Shown: positions 34,866 through 43,503, counted from the first letter of the stretch. The stretch is 64,000 nt of DNA from Minwuiaceae bacterium (GCA_028278525.1 JANQEE010000029.1:1-64000); one strand, 5' to 3'. Program-made: numbers and translations. Notes: a model not told the origin generated them from the letters alone.

Positions 34866-36518
34866 ATGGCGGAACTGACGGGCTCCGAAATCCTGGCGAA
34901 GGCGCTGAGACGGGAGAGCGTCGATACGCTGTTCTTCCTGATGGGCGGACCGATGCTGCTGGCCGAGAAGTCGTGCATCGAGGAAGGCATCCGGCCGATC
35001 GACGTGCGCCACGAACAGGCGGCGGTTTTCATGGGCCAGGCCTACAGCCGTCTATTGAACAAACCGAGCGTCTGCATGGCGGCGAGCGGACCCGGCGTCA
35101 CCAACCTGGTCACCGGCGTCGCCAACGCGCTGGTGGATTGCGTGCCGGTCGTGGCGATCGGCGGATCCAGTCCGTACAACCAATATGGCCGCCAGGTATT
35201 TCAGGAGATCGACCAGGTCGCGTTCATGCGGCCCTGCGTGAAGTGGGCGGAACGCGTCTACAACCCGCGGCGGATCCCCGAGATGGTCAATGTCGCCTTT
35301 CAGAAGGCGATGGCGGGCAAACCGGGGCCGGTCTACCTGGACCTGCCGGGCGACGTCCTCTACGAGAAAGTCGACGAGTCGGAGGTCGATTGGACGATCT
35401 CCGGCCGGGCGCTGCCTCGGGCGCGGCCGCACGGCGACCCGGCCAAGATCGACGAGGTGATCGCGGCGCTGCAGAAGGCAGAGCGGCCGGTGATCGTGAC
35501 CGGCGGCGGCATCCTGTGGTCGGAAGCGTCGGAGGAACTGCACGCGTTCGTCGACGCGGCGGGCATCCCCTTCTACACCACGCCGCAGGGCCGCGGCGTC
35601 ATCCCGGAAGACCATCCCTACTGCTATCTGACGGTACGCTCCGCGGCGTTTCGCGAGGCCGACCTGATCATGGTGATCGGCACGCGGATGAATTACATCA
35701 TCCAGCATGCCGCGCCGCCGCGCTTCAACGCCGATGCGACGATCGTGCGGATCGACATCGACGAGGACGAGGTTTCGACCAGCCCGCGGCCGGTGGATAT
35801 CGGCATCGTCGGCGACGCCAAGGCGGTGCTGGGCCAGATCAACGCCGCGCTGGACGGCCAGGTGACACCGGAACGCTACCGGGGTTGGCGGCAACGGCTG
35901 GCGGACGACGAGGCGGAGAAGCGGGCCCGGCCCGGCGGCAACAGCCTGTCGGACGAGGAGCCGATCCATCCGCTCCGGCTTTGCGAGGAGGTCAAGAACT
36001 TCATGCAGCGCGACGCCGTGCTGGTGGTCGACGGCCAGGAAATCCTGAACTTCGGCCGCCAGTCGATGCCGACCTTCGCGCCCGGACATCGGCTGAACTC
36101 CGGCCCGTTCGGCACTATGGGCGTCGGCCTGCCGTTCGGCCTCGGCGCCAAGGTCGCCAAACCGGACAGCCAAGTGATCGTGGTGCATGGCGACGGCTCG
36201 TTCGGGCTGAACGCCATGGAACTGGACACCGCCGTCCGGCACAACATCCCGGTGCTGGTGGTGATCAGCCTGAACGGCGGCTGGACCGCCGATGCCGACG
36301 GCTCCAAACCGGGCCGCGAGCTGGGCTACACACGCTACGACAAGATGGCGGAGTCGCTCGGCTGCTACGGCGAATATGTGGAGGCGCCGGGCGAGATCCG
36401 CGCCGCGTTGGAACGAGCCCAGGCAAAGGTGGACGAAGGCATGGTCGCGGTGGTGAACATCAAGACCGACCACCGCGCCCGCGCCGGGACACAGGCTTTC
36501 GCGCAGTATTCAACATAG
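34866..36518 (+). CDS. Thiamine-diphosphate-dependent lyase/decarboxylase (oxalyl-CoA decarboxylase / 2-hydroxyacyl-CoA lyase / acetolactate synthase-like)
   Basis: A 550-residue ThDP enzyme. The catalytic glutamate is E50 in DVRHEQAAVFMGQAY. The diphosphate-binding motif starts at GDGSFGLNAMELD near residue 442 and ends N-G-G-W. Middle-domain features include VIVTGGGILWS. The region after the first domain (GGSSPYNQYGRQVFQEIDQVAFMRP) fits the 2-hydroxyacyl-CoA lyase/oxalyl-CoA decarboxylase branch at least as well as acetolactate synthase. The neighbouring CoA-transferase supports a CoA-thioester substrate. Position and sequence cannot decide among oxalate, 2-hydroxyacids or another acyl-CoA. 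Confidence 0.85.
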   Translation: MAELTGSEILAKALRRESVDTLFFLMGGPMLLAEKSCIEEGIRPIDVRHEQAAVFMGQAYSRLLNKPSVCMAASGPGVTNLVTGVANALVDCVPVVAIGGSSPYNQYGRQVFQEIDQVAFMRPCVKWAERVYNPRRIPEMVNVAFQKAMAGKPGPVYLDLPGDVLYEKVDESEVDWTISGRALPRARPHGDPAKIDEVIAALQKAERPVIVTGGGILWSEASEELHAFVDAAGIPFYTTPQGRGVIPEDHPYCYLTVRSAAFREADLIMVIGTRMNYIIQHAAPPRFNADATIVRIDIDEDEVSTSPRPVDIGIVGDAKAVLGQINAALDGQVTPERYRGWRQRLADDEAEKRARPGGNSLSDEEPIHPLRLCEEVKNFMQRDAVLVVDGQEILNFGRQSMPTFAPGHRLNSGPFGTMGVGLPFGLGAKVAKPDSQVIVVHGDGSFGLNAMELDTAVRHNIPVLVVISLNGGWTADADGSKPGRELGYTRYDKMAESLGCYGEYVEAPGEIRAALERAQAKVDEGMVAVVNIKTDHRARAGTQAFAQYST

Positions 36519-36576
36519 GCGGTTGGCGGCGAGGCGATCAAAGGCTCCTGGCGGATAACTCCCAAAGCGCCAATCT

Positions 36577-36645
36577 CGTCATTCCGGCGAAGGCCGGAAT
36601 CCATACTACGGTTCGGTCTGGACCCCGGCCTCCGCCGGGGTGACG
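36577..36645. repeat. Dispersed intergenic hairpin repeat (CATTCCGGCGAAGGCCGGAA type)
   Basis: The sequence has two hairpins, CATTCCGGCGAAGGCCGGAA and CCCCGGCCTCCGCCGGGGTG, flanked by CGTCA and TGACG as mutual inverted ends. This is the layout of a dispersed intergenic element common in alphaproteobacterial genomes. It lies between two convergent genes (TPP enzyme and peroxidase-like cytochrome). Confidence 0.75.
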
Positions 36646-36706
36646 AAATCGGGTCGACGGAAGGCGAACGTAGCCCGGACTTTGTCCGTCCCGCCGAAAA
36701 AATTAA

Positions 36707-37858
36707 TCACCACTGGTTACCCATGGGGAACTTCAGCAGGCCGTAGGGCGGGGATTTCGCTCGCTCGACGATCAGTTCCTCGCCACTGAAGCTCTCCAGG
36801 AAGGCGACCAGGTCGGCTTTTTCGTCGTCGGTCAGGCCGAGCGGTTTCATCTTGTCGGTCTTGGTGCCGAACGGGTCTTCGCCGCCGCCTTCATCGTAGA
36901 AGTCGACCACCTCCTCAAGGGTGAAAAAGACGCCGTTGTGCATATAGGGCGCCGAGTAGAGCGTGTAGCGGAGCGGCGGCGTGCGGAACTTGCCGATGTC
37001 CGCCTTGTCCTTGGTGGCGCGGTACCGGCCGGGATCGCGGTCGAGGTGGATGTAGTCCTGTTCCTCGAAGCCCTTTGAGCGCATCCGCTCGCGCATGGCG
37101 ATCTGGCGCTGCGGGTCTTCCTCGAACGCCGGGTTGGTTGGAACGCCGAGATTGTAATGCTCCTGGTCGGTGGCTAGCGCCCCGTTGTGGCAGACGATGC
37201 AGTTGGCCTTGCCTTCGAACAGCGCCTTGCCACGCAACTGGGCGTCATTCAGCGCCGACTTGTCACCACGCATGTATTTGTCGAACGGCGCGTCGTCGGC
37301 GACGATCGTGCGCTCGTAGGCGGCAATGGCCGACAGCGCCCGGTCGTAGCTTGGGGCTTCGCCGTACACGCGGCGGAACAGATCCACGTAGACAGGCACC
37401 TGCTTCAGGCGCTCTTCCGCCAGGACCGGTTTCAGGTTACCGGCGAGCGCCCCGGTAATGGCTGAATGAGCCTGCTTTTCCAGCGTCGCGGCGGAGGACG
37501 TCCAGAACCAGGCATCGAGATAGGCCGAATTCACTATCGTCTGCGAATTGCGCCAATGGACCGTGCCGGGATAGCCGCGCGACAGGTCGCCGCCGTCGCC
37601 CCAGCCCTTCTTCGGGTCGTGGCAGTCGGCGCAGGAGATCGACGCATCGCCGGACAGGCGTGAATCGAAGAACAGCAGCCTGCCGAGTTCCACGCGATCT
37701 TCCGTCAGCGGCTGGTCGGCCGGCACCGGGACTGGAGGCAACGCCGCAAGCGGCGGCGGCGCATCGTCGGATGCGGCCTCACCTTTGTCGATCATCAACG
37801 AAAGCGCCAGAGACAGGACGGCAACGGAACAGGCTGCGAGCAGGGTCGATTTGCGCAT
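36707..37858 (-). CDS. Diheme cytochrome c peroxidase/MauG-like protein
   Basis: A 383-residue exported protein (leader MRKSTLLAACSVAVLSLALSL, cleavage near 29). It contains two heme c motifs: CADCH at residues 76-80 and CIVCH at 220-224, the spacing of bacterial di-heme cytochrome c peroxidases and MauG-type enzymes. Other family residues are FDSRLSGDASISC and the C-terminal SAPYMHNGVFFTLEEVVDFYD with distal methionine/histidine candidates. An AGGAGAT ribosome site precedes the start at 37858. It is the last gene of the minus-strand redox operon. In iodate-reductase clusters the diheme peroxidases are proposed to remove hydrogen peroxide; the same role here is only an analogy. Confidence 0.87.
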   Translation of the reverse strand: MRKSTLLAACSVAVLSLALSLMIDKGEAASDDAPPPLAALPPVPVPADQPLTEDRVELGRLLFFDSRLSGDASISCADCHDPKKGWGDGGDLSRGYPGTVHWRNSQTIVNSAYLDAWFWTSSAATLEKQAHSAITGALAGNLKPVLAEERLKQVPVYVDLFRRVYGEAPSYDRALSAIAAYERTIVADDAPFDKYMRGDKSALNDAQLRGKALFEGKANCIVCHNGALATDQEHYNLGVPTNPAFEEDPQRQIAMRERMRSKGFEEQDYIHLDRDPGRYRATKDKADIGKFRTPPLRYTLYSAPYMHNGVFFTLEEVVDFYDEGGGEDPFGTKTDKMKPLGLTDDEKADLVAFLESFSGEELIVERAKSPPYGLLKFPMGNQW

Positions 37859-37878
37859 TGCACGGATCTCCTTGCGCG

Positions 37879-38643
37879 TCAGACTTTGAATTGAACGGAA
37901 AATTCGCTGGTCTCGCCGGCCTTGACGGCGACGTCGCCGGCAGTTTCGCCGAACACCGGGTGCCAGGCCGTCAGTTCGTAACTGCCGGGCGGAATTCGAT
38001 CGATCGAAACCTCGCCCTTCGAATCCGCAACGCCGACATAAGGATGATCGGCGGTGTAGATCCAGGCGGACATCCAATTGTGGGCGTCGCAGTCGATCTC
38101 GATGACGTCGCCGCGCCGCATTTTGAGGACGTGTTTGTCGACCTGGCCGGCCTGCGGCTGGGCGATGTTGAACATCGTACGCCGCGCACGGCCGATCAGT
38201 TCGTAGGCGTGGATGTTATGCAGCAGCGGGTCTTCGTTAAGGATCGTCAATTCGGCGCCTTTACGGGCAACCTGAACGTAAGGCTCGAATTTACACCGGG
38301 CCTGGACGATCTTCGGCACGGTCCCTGGATCGGACCACGGCTTGCCTTGCGAGATATCCTTAAGCGCAACGACCGCGTCCGCGAGATAGCCGTCCGCCGT
38401 GACCCGAACCGGATCGGGCACGATAGCCCCCTCCCCGCAATGGCCGTGGTCCTTGCTGATCAGGATCTCTTCGGGCTTTGGCGGCGCACCGGAAAGCATG
38501 ACTTTGCCTTTCAACACGCCGCCGGCAATGTCCGGCTGTTCCGTATAGTCAGCGACCGCGAGGCGCGGCAGGGCGGCGACCCCTAACGCCGCCGCGCCGG
38601 TCGACAGCATGGTGCGGCGGGACAAATAGCGATTGATCGTCAT
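37879..38643 (-). CDS. Tat-exported cupredoxin-like protein
   Basis: A 254-residue periplasmic protein. The N-terminus (SRRTMLSTGAAALGVAALP) is a Tat-type signal. The C-terminal half has a plastocyanin-like type I copper set: HNIHAY (H142/H145), then C185, H188 and M191 in the region IEIDCDAHNWMSAW. The last ~60 residues form a small beta-rich domain (DRIPPGSYELTAWHPVFG) as in carboxypeptidase-regulatory-like domains. It would carry an electron or bind copper next to the cytochromes. It overlaps the cytochrome gene upstream by one base, so it is in the same operon. Confidence 0.8.
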   Translation of the reverse strand: MTINRYLSRRTMLSTGAAALGVAALPRLAVADYTEQPDIAGGVLKGKVMLSGAPPKPEEILISKDHGHCGEGAIVPDPVRVTADGYLADAVVALKDISQGKPWSDPGTVPKIVQARCKFEPYVQVARKGAELTILNEDPLLHNIHAYELIGRARRTMFNIAQPQAGQVDKHVLKMRRGDVIEIDCDAHNWMSAWIYTADHPYVGVADSKGEVSIDRIPPGSYELTAWHPVFGETAGDVAVKAGETSEFSVQFKV

Positions 38644-39410
38644 TACTCGGTATCTCCCGAAATCTTGTCGGTTGAGGTAGCGCCGAACGACAGCACGTAT
38701 TCGGTCAGCGCCCAGAGTTCGTCTGGGGTCGCCTTGGAGCCGTAGGCCGGCATCGGCGACCCATCGAGGCCGGTGAAGATGCGGGTGTACACTTCGTCCG
38801 GCGCGGCGCCGCCCTTGTAGCGGCCATCGGTGAAGTCGGTCGCCCAGATGCGCCGCTTCTGATCGTCCTTGAGGGTAAGCGAAGACGGGCCGTCGCCCAT
38901 ACCGTCCGCCCCATGACAGGAAGCGCATTGCAGTCGGTCGTAGACTTGCGCACCCAACGCCAGATCGGCGTGCGCGGGACGGGGCGGCACGGAAATGGGC
39001 TTGCCCGGATCCTCGATGAACGCGAAGTCCTTGACCACGGCAACCAGGGCCCAGCGGTCCCGCTCCGGCAACGAGGCGAAGCTCGGCATCATGGCACCCG
39101 CCGCCCCTTCGACCCCGCGGGTGATCGCCTCGAACAGATCCTGGTCGGTCGGATTCTCGCCGCTTGGCGTCGAGCGTAGTTTGAATACGCCGAGTTGAAG
39201 GTTGCGGGGACGCTGGCTCAGGATGTAGGCGCCGGGCCCGGCGCCGTCACCTTCGACGCCGTGGCAGGCGACACATTCGCGCCGGTAAATCTCCTTGCCG
39301 TGCTCCAGCAATGCGGGATCGGCACCCGGCTGCTGCGCATTTGCGCCGTCTACCGCCGACACGGTGGCCAGCCCGGCCGCGACGGCGAACAAGGCCTCGA
39401 TTTTTCTCAT
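38643..39410 (-). CDS. Periplasmic two-heme cytochrome c
   Basis: A 255-residue exported cytochrome. Signal peptide MRKIEALFAVAAGLATVSAV with cleavage near residue 25. Heme motifs: CVACH at 46-50 and CASCH at 162-166, each with a likely distal methionine downstream (GAMMPSF; GSPMPAYG). The layout is two class-I-type cytochrome domains in tandem. It lies directly behind the molybdoprotein gene, the position of cytochrome acceptors in several aio operons, so it probably takes electrons from the Rieske/molybdoprotein complex. Confidence 0.88.
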   Translation of the reverse strand: MRKIEALFAVAAGLATVSAVDGANAQQPGADPALLEHGKEIYRRECVACHGVEGDGAGPGAYILSQRPRNLQLGVFKLRSTPSGENPTDQDLFEAITRGVEGAAGAMMPSFASLPERDRWALVAVVKDFAFIEDPGKPISVPPRPAHADLALGAQVYDRLQCASCHGADGMGDGPSSLTLKDDQKRRIWATDFTDGRYKGGAAPDEVYTRIFTGLDGSPMPAYGSKATPDELWALTEYVLSFGATSTDKISGDTE

Positions 39411-39420
39411 CGCCGCCTCC

Positions 39421-42027
39421 TCAGCCGATCGTGCGCGGCACGAAGGACATAGCGCCGGTGACTTTCTTGAGCGGCGTTTCGCCGACCCGTGTCACCCGTC
39501 CCTTGCCGATCTTGTAGTTGTAGACACCGGTCACCGGGTCGGTGACGGCGGGCACAACCGTGTTCGAGTTCTGCCCCGGATAAAACGCGTAGGTGTAGCT
39601 GACCCCCGGCGCGACTTCGTCGGTGACGTAGGCGACGAGCGCCAGAACGCCGGTGGTCTTTTCGCCGAGCTGGTTGACCACGTCGTCGTTCTGCACATGC
39701 ACCAGGTCGCCGCTCTCGATGCCGCGCGGGCCGGCGTCGGCCGGATTGATGAACAGGAAGTTCGACGGATAGCGCTGCCGCACATAGGGCTTGCGCAGGT
39801 CGTCATACATCGTCTGCCAGATGTGGTTGATGCGGCCATTCAGCACCCAAAGCTCGTCCTGCTTCGGGTGGAAGCGGCTATAGATCTTGTCGACGAAGCG
39901 CCAGTCGCCGCGCATGAAGATCGCCTTGCCGCTGGCCGTCTTGAACTGTTTGACGATCTTGTTGTGCTCTTCGTCCGCCGGCACGGTTTCGTCATGCAGA
40001 CGGACGGTGCCGATCAGTTTTCCGTCCGCCAGCCGGGCGGGCAGCTGGATACCGGTGGTGGAGAGCGAGCGCAGGAGATCGTGCGCGCGCATACCCTTGG
40101 CCTCGGCCAGCTCGACCAGTTTCGAGTAGTCGTACTGGCCGCCCTTGGATCGGGCCGACGCCTCTTCGAAGATGTCGTTGCCGTCGTTCCAGTCGAAACC
40201 GTCGAAGCCCATCTTCCGGGCGATCTGGGCGACGATCCACCAGTCCGGCTTTGCCTCCCCCGGCGGATCGTAGAATTTCGAGTAGATGCGCAGACGCCGC
40301 TCGCCCTGGGCGCGGGTGAAGTCGACCTCGCCCCAGGTCGCCGCGGGTAGAATCAGGTCGACATATTCGGTCAGGTCGTTCTGGTACGTCTCCTGCTGGA
40401 TCAGCACCATGCCGCCCTGGTCCATGCGCCGCTTCAGTTCTGCGACGATGCTGTCGCGGCCGAAGCCGGTGACCTGGACCGGGTGGCCGCGGGTCAGCTT
40501 CTCAATCTTGTCGCGAAGCGACTGGCCGGCCGACATCGCGGTCACCCAACTGTGGCCGACGACGTAGGCGAGGCGAAGATTGCCTTCCATCGCCCACTTG
40601 TCGAAATTAAGCGGGATCTTCGCGCCGCCCGGATCGTCCGGCCTGGCGTCGTGGTAGGCGACCGGCGATTTCGACAGCGGGTAGCCCTTCGCTTTCATCA
40701 TCCCGCGCTGATGGCCGCCGGCGCGGCTGATCACGCGGCCCGGCCGGCCGCCGGCGCCGCAGGTAAGGCCGAGCGCGGACAACGACGCACTGTTGGGGAA
40801 ATTGAACGACCAGTAGTTGCCCTTCTCCAGCATGAACGAGGCCTTGGGCCGGAGCGAGCCGCGCGGCTTGGCCAGCATCTCGGCGGCGCGCACGATCTTG
40901 TTCGCCGGAACGCGCGTGGTCGCCGCGGCTTTCTCGATCGTGTAAGCGTCGTCCGCCAGCAGGAACGCCTTGTACTCGTCGAAGGTCATGCCGAAGCGGT
41001 GGCGGCGCCAGCTCTTCGCCTCCTTCGCGATGTCGTCGCGGGTCGCCGTCCGGCGTTCGATAAAGTCAGTGTCTTCCCAACCCCGTTCGACGATGTAGCG
41101 GGCGATGGCGTTGTTCAGGACGGAGTCGGTGCCGGGCCAGACCTGGAGGTGCAGGCCGCCCGTCCGTTCGGCATAGGCCGCCGTCGGGCTCTTGCGCGGA
41201 TTGACGAAGACGATCTTAGCGCCGCCCGGCGCCATCCACTCGGTGAACAAAATGGTCTGGTTTTCGTATGGATCGACGCCGGAGATGTAGACCACGTCGG
41301 CGTCCCGCCAATCCGTGTACGCGGCGGAGAAGCCGTCGACCCCGGCATCGTCGACACCGGTCGCGTCGTTGGACGCCGTCGGCTTGTCGTGCTCCGCGCC
41401 GGCCGGCGTGCCGATGGCGCCGTAGGCCAGCTTGGTGACGGCGTAGGTGTTCTCCCAGAACTGGTAGGAGTAGTACTTGCAGCCCCAGGCGGCCTCGCCC
41501 CACTTGTCGATTGCGTATGTCGACAGTTCGGCGGCGATGGCGGTGGCGTCGTCCCAGGAGATCGGATGCAGCATGTTGCGGATGCGGACCAGCGGCGTCT
41601 GCAGCCGCTCCGCCGTCGGGCGGCGCGGGTTGTACGGCTTCAGGCCCAACGTACCGCCGCGGACGCTGTGGTTGCCCTTGCGGTTCACCGCCGTCTCGCC
41701 GTCCGGCACGATCACCACATGATGCAGCTCGCCGTTGTGGCGCACCACGTTGTGCATGTTGGGGCTGACCCACTTGCCGCTGGCGGCGGAGACCGGAAAG
41801 TCGGCGTGGAAAGCGTTCGCGTCGGCCTTTGAGCCACCTTTGCGGTGATACGGCCAGCGATAGACCTTGTAGCCGCAGCCGACGATGCAGTACTCGCATG
41901 CGGTCGGCAGGACCTCCGCATCGGCGGGCGGGATCGGTACTTCGTCCACCGGCAAATCGTAGGTGCCGAGGTCGACGGACGGCGTGCGCGCGGCGAGAAA
42001 CGCGCGGCGATCGATTTCGTTGCTCAT
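39421..42027 (-). CDS. Arsenite oxidase/iodate reductase-family molybdopterin subunit (AioA/IdrA-like)
   Basis: An 868-residue DMSO-reductase-superfamily protein. The N-terminal cluster motif CEYCIVGC (C44, C47, C51) is followed about 70 residues later by Ser121 in GNHSVRGG, the serine-for-fourth-cysteine pattern of the AioA [3Fe-4S] site. The pocket residues known in Alcaligenes AioA (H195, E203, R419, H423) align by eye with H213, D221, R435 and H439 (SRAGGHQRG); the Glu-to-Asp change is notable. The N-terminus has no obvious Tat signal, so export probably depends on the Rieske partner. A ribosome site AGGGAG precedes the ATG at 42027. The order Rieske-then-large-subunit matches aioBA. The substrate could be arsenite or another oxyanion; iodate is suggested by the neighbours. 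Confidence 0.88.
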   Translation of the reverse strand: MSNEIDRRAFLAARTPSVDLGTYDLPVDEVPIPPADAEVLPTACEYCIVGCGYKVYRWPYHRKGGSKADANAFHADFPVSAASGKWVSPNMHNVVRHNGELHHVVIVPDGETAVNRKGNHSVRGGTLGLKPYNPRRPTAERLQTPLVRIRNMLHPISWDDATAIAAELSTYAIDKWGEAAWGCKYYSYQFWENTYAVTKLAYGAIGTPAGAEHDKPTASNDATGVDDAGVDGFSAAYTDWRDADVVYISGVDPYENQTILFTEWMAPGGAKIVFVNPRKSPTAAYAERTGGLHLQVWPGTDSVLNNAIARYIVERGWEDTDFIERRTATRDDIAKEAKSWRRHRFGMTFDEYKAFLLADDAYTIEKAAATTRVPANKIVRAAEMLAKPRGSLRPKASFMLEKGNYWSFNFPNSASLSALGLTCGAGGRPGRVISRAGGHQRGMMKAKGYPLSKSPVAYHDARPDDPGGAKIPLNFDKWAMEGNLRLAYVVGHSWVTAMSAGQSLRDKIEKLTRGHPVQVTGFGRDSIVAELKRRMDQGGMVLIQQETYQNDLTEYVDLILPAATWGEVDFTRAQGERRLRIYSKFYDPPGEAKPDWWIVAQIARKMGFDGFDWNDGNDIFEEASARSKGGQYDYSKLVELAEAKGMRAHDLLRSLSTTGIQLPARLADGKLIGTVRLHDETVPADEEHNKIVKQFKTASGKAIFMRGDWRFVDKIYSRFHPKQDELWVLNGRINHIWQTMYDDLRKPYVRQRYPSNFLFINPADAGPRGIESGDLVHVQNDDVVNQLGEKTTGVLALVAYVTDEVAPGVSYTYAFYPGQNSNTVVPAVTDPVTGVYNYKIGKGRVTRVGETPLKKVTGAMSFVPRTIG

Positions 42028-42047
42028 CGGTTTACTCCCTGATGCGG

Positions 42048-42644
42048 TCAGCCGCGCATGATGACCGGGCCGCCCGGCCGGCCCGGGGTAGCGCCGTCGG
42101 CGATGTCGCCATCGGCCAGATTGCTGCGATAGCCGTAGATCAGGCCGATCACGCCCACCGCGACGATGTCGTCGCCGTCCACGCGCAAGACGACTTGCGG
42201 CAGGTTCTGGGTGGCGCTGGCATGGACCGGGATGCCGCCCTTGCGGAGATCGAAGGTCGAGAAGTGAAACGGGCACGGGCCGACGGCTTTGACGTCGTGG
42301 CGATAGCGGCCGCGCAGGCTGCCGCCCATATGGGTGCAGAGTGCGCTGAAGGCGACGATATCGCCGTCGGGCCCGACGCCGCGCAAGGCTTCCGCCCCCA
42401 GCCTGACGAGGAAGTTCGGTTGCTGCTTCAGCGGGTAGGCGAAGGCCAACGGCTCGCCAACCTCGATCCGGCTGAGCGTGCCGATCTTCAGTTCGGGATA
42501 GACGCCGTCTTCGAGCCTCGCTTCGCCTTCCGCAGCCTCGACCACATCGCCCGGTGCGAACGATGCCGCCATAACGCCGCCGGACATGACGGTAATCGCC
42601 GAGCGACGATTCATACAGAAAGGTCTGTCCTTATCTTGATCCAT
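42048..42644 (-). CDS. Rieske subunit of the Aio/Idr-like enzyme
   Basis: A 198-residue exported Rieske protein. A twin-arginine leader (NRRSAITVMSGGVMAASFA) precedes the domain. The [2Fe-2S] ligands are C103-H105 (CTHMGG) and C124-H127 (CPFHFSTFD). The two cysteines that form a disulfide in Alcaligenes AioB are replaced by Gly and Phe, a variation reported for Rhizobium NT-26 arsenite oxidase. GLIYGYRSN near the end is the AioB C-terminal signature. The ATG at 42644 has GGGGAGG before it; the ATG at 42614 lacks a site. The protein should carry the large subunit through the Tat pathway and pass electrons to the cytochrome. Confidence 0.87.
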   Translation of the reverse strand: MDQDKDRPFCMNRRSAITVMSGGVMAASFAPGDVVEAAEGEARLEDGVYPELKIGTLSRIEVGEPLAFAYPLKQQPNFLVRLGAEALRGVGPDGDIVAFSALCTHMGGSLRGRYRHDVKAVGPCPFHFSTFDLRKGGIPVHASATQNLPQVVLRVDGDDIVAVGVIGLIYGYRSNLADGDIADGATPGRPGGPVIMRG

Positions 42645-42714
42645 GCCATGCCTCCCCAAAACTGTCTTCAGTCGTTTCGATTGAGCCAACCCGCAGGCCG
42701 GCGCCGTAGTCTCG

Positions 42715-43503
42715 TCAGCCCATGCTGTTGAGCAGAATTTGGGCGACCTGCTCGACGCGCCCGGATGGGCCGTCCCCGACCAGCCCAATGGCAAGGTCGC
42801 CCTGTCGCCAAACCACATTGGTGAAGCGGCCCTTGCGGTGGACGGAGACGTCGAGCCCCGCCTGATTCTCCGGCAGCGCGAGACCGTCGGCGGACATCAC
42901 GTACAGGGCCAGCGCGCCGTCCGTACCCTCGAAGCTCAGCGACGCGAGCCGGCGGCCGAACAACCAGCAAAGCCGGCCGCCGATCAACCGGTTGCCGCCG
43001 GGTTCGACCGGGAAGGCCGGCAATTGGAAATCCAGCTTGGAGCCGTACCAATCGACGGCGCCGGCGACTTCGCTTGCGGTGAAGTCGAGTACCCGTTCCG
43101 CAAATAGAAACGTTTCAAAGTCGCTAATCAGGGTCGAGACGATCTGATGCCGGCTCTCACGCCACGCCAAAAGCCTCGGCCCGACCGTGAAGACAACCGC
43201 ACTGGCGGCCAGTGCGCCGAACGCGGCGAAAGCGAAACCGCGGCGGCCAACGGAGAGCGGCGCGCGACTGGGCGGTGCCAGGCAGTTTTCCACCTGCGCC
43301 AGAACGCGTTGCCGCAAGTCTCTCGGCGCCACCTCCGCCGTCATCGTCTCGCGCAGCAGGCGGTCGAGCGTCTCCAGTTCGTCGACCGAAGCCGAGCACA
43401 CAGCGCACTCGGCAAGATGCCGGCGGATGCCGGCCGCGTCCTCCGCCGTGCATTCGCCGTCGACGAAGCTTTCCAAATCAAAACCGCTACACGTTTCGAC
43501 CAT
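42715..43503 (-). CDS. ZAS-type transmembrane anti-sigma factor
   Basis: A 262-residue protein with three parts. The N-terminal cytoplasmic domain (1-80) carries the zinc-binding H-x3-C-x2-C motif in RRHLAECAVCSAS (about residues 28-37), the anti-sigma (ZAS) signature. A single membrane helix lies at FAFAAFGALAASAVVFTVG (about 88-107). A ~150-residue periplasmic domain follows with no family I recognise. It is encoded nine bases behind the ECF sigma gene, so it most likely holds that sigma at the membrane until the periplasmic domain senses a signal. Confidence 0.85.
   Translation of the reverse strand: MVETCSGFDLESFVDGECTAEDAAGIRRHLAECAVCSASVDELETLDRLLRETMTAEVAPRDLRQRVLAQVENCLAPPSRAPLSVGRRGFAFAAFGALAASAVVFTVGPRLLAWRESRHQIVSTLISDFETFLFAERVLDFTASEVAGAVDWYGSKLDFQLPAFPVEPGGNRLIGGRLCWLFGRRLASLSFEGTDGALALYVMSADGLALPENQAGLDVSVHRKGRFTNVVWRQGDLAIGLVGDGPSGRVEQVAQILLNSMG

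Noticed and set aside
35052-36473. 473-codon minus-strand open frame opposite the thiamine-diphosphate enzyme
   Set aside because: It lies entirely within a well-supported gene and its product has low complexity (His/Arg/Val-rich) with no family motif.
40483-41832. 449-codon plus-strand open frame opposite the molybdoprotein gene
   Set aside because: It is a shadow of the large coding frame; the product is Arg/Asp/Val-rich and has no motif.
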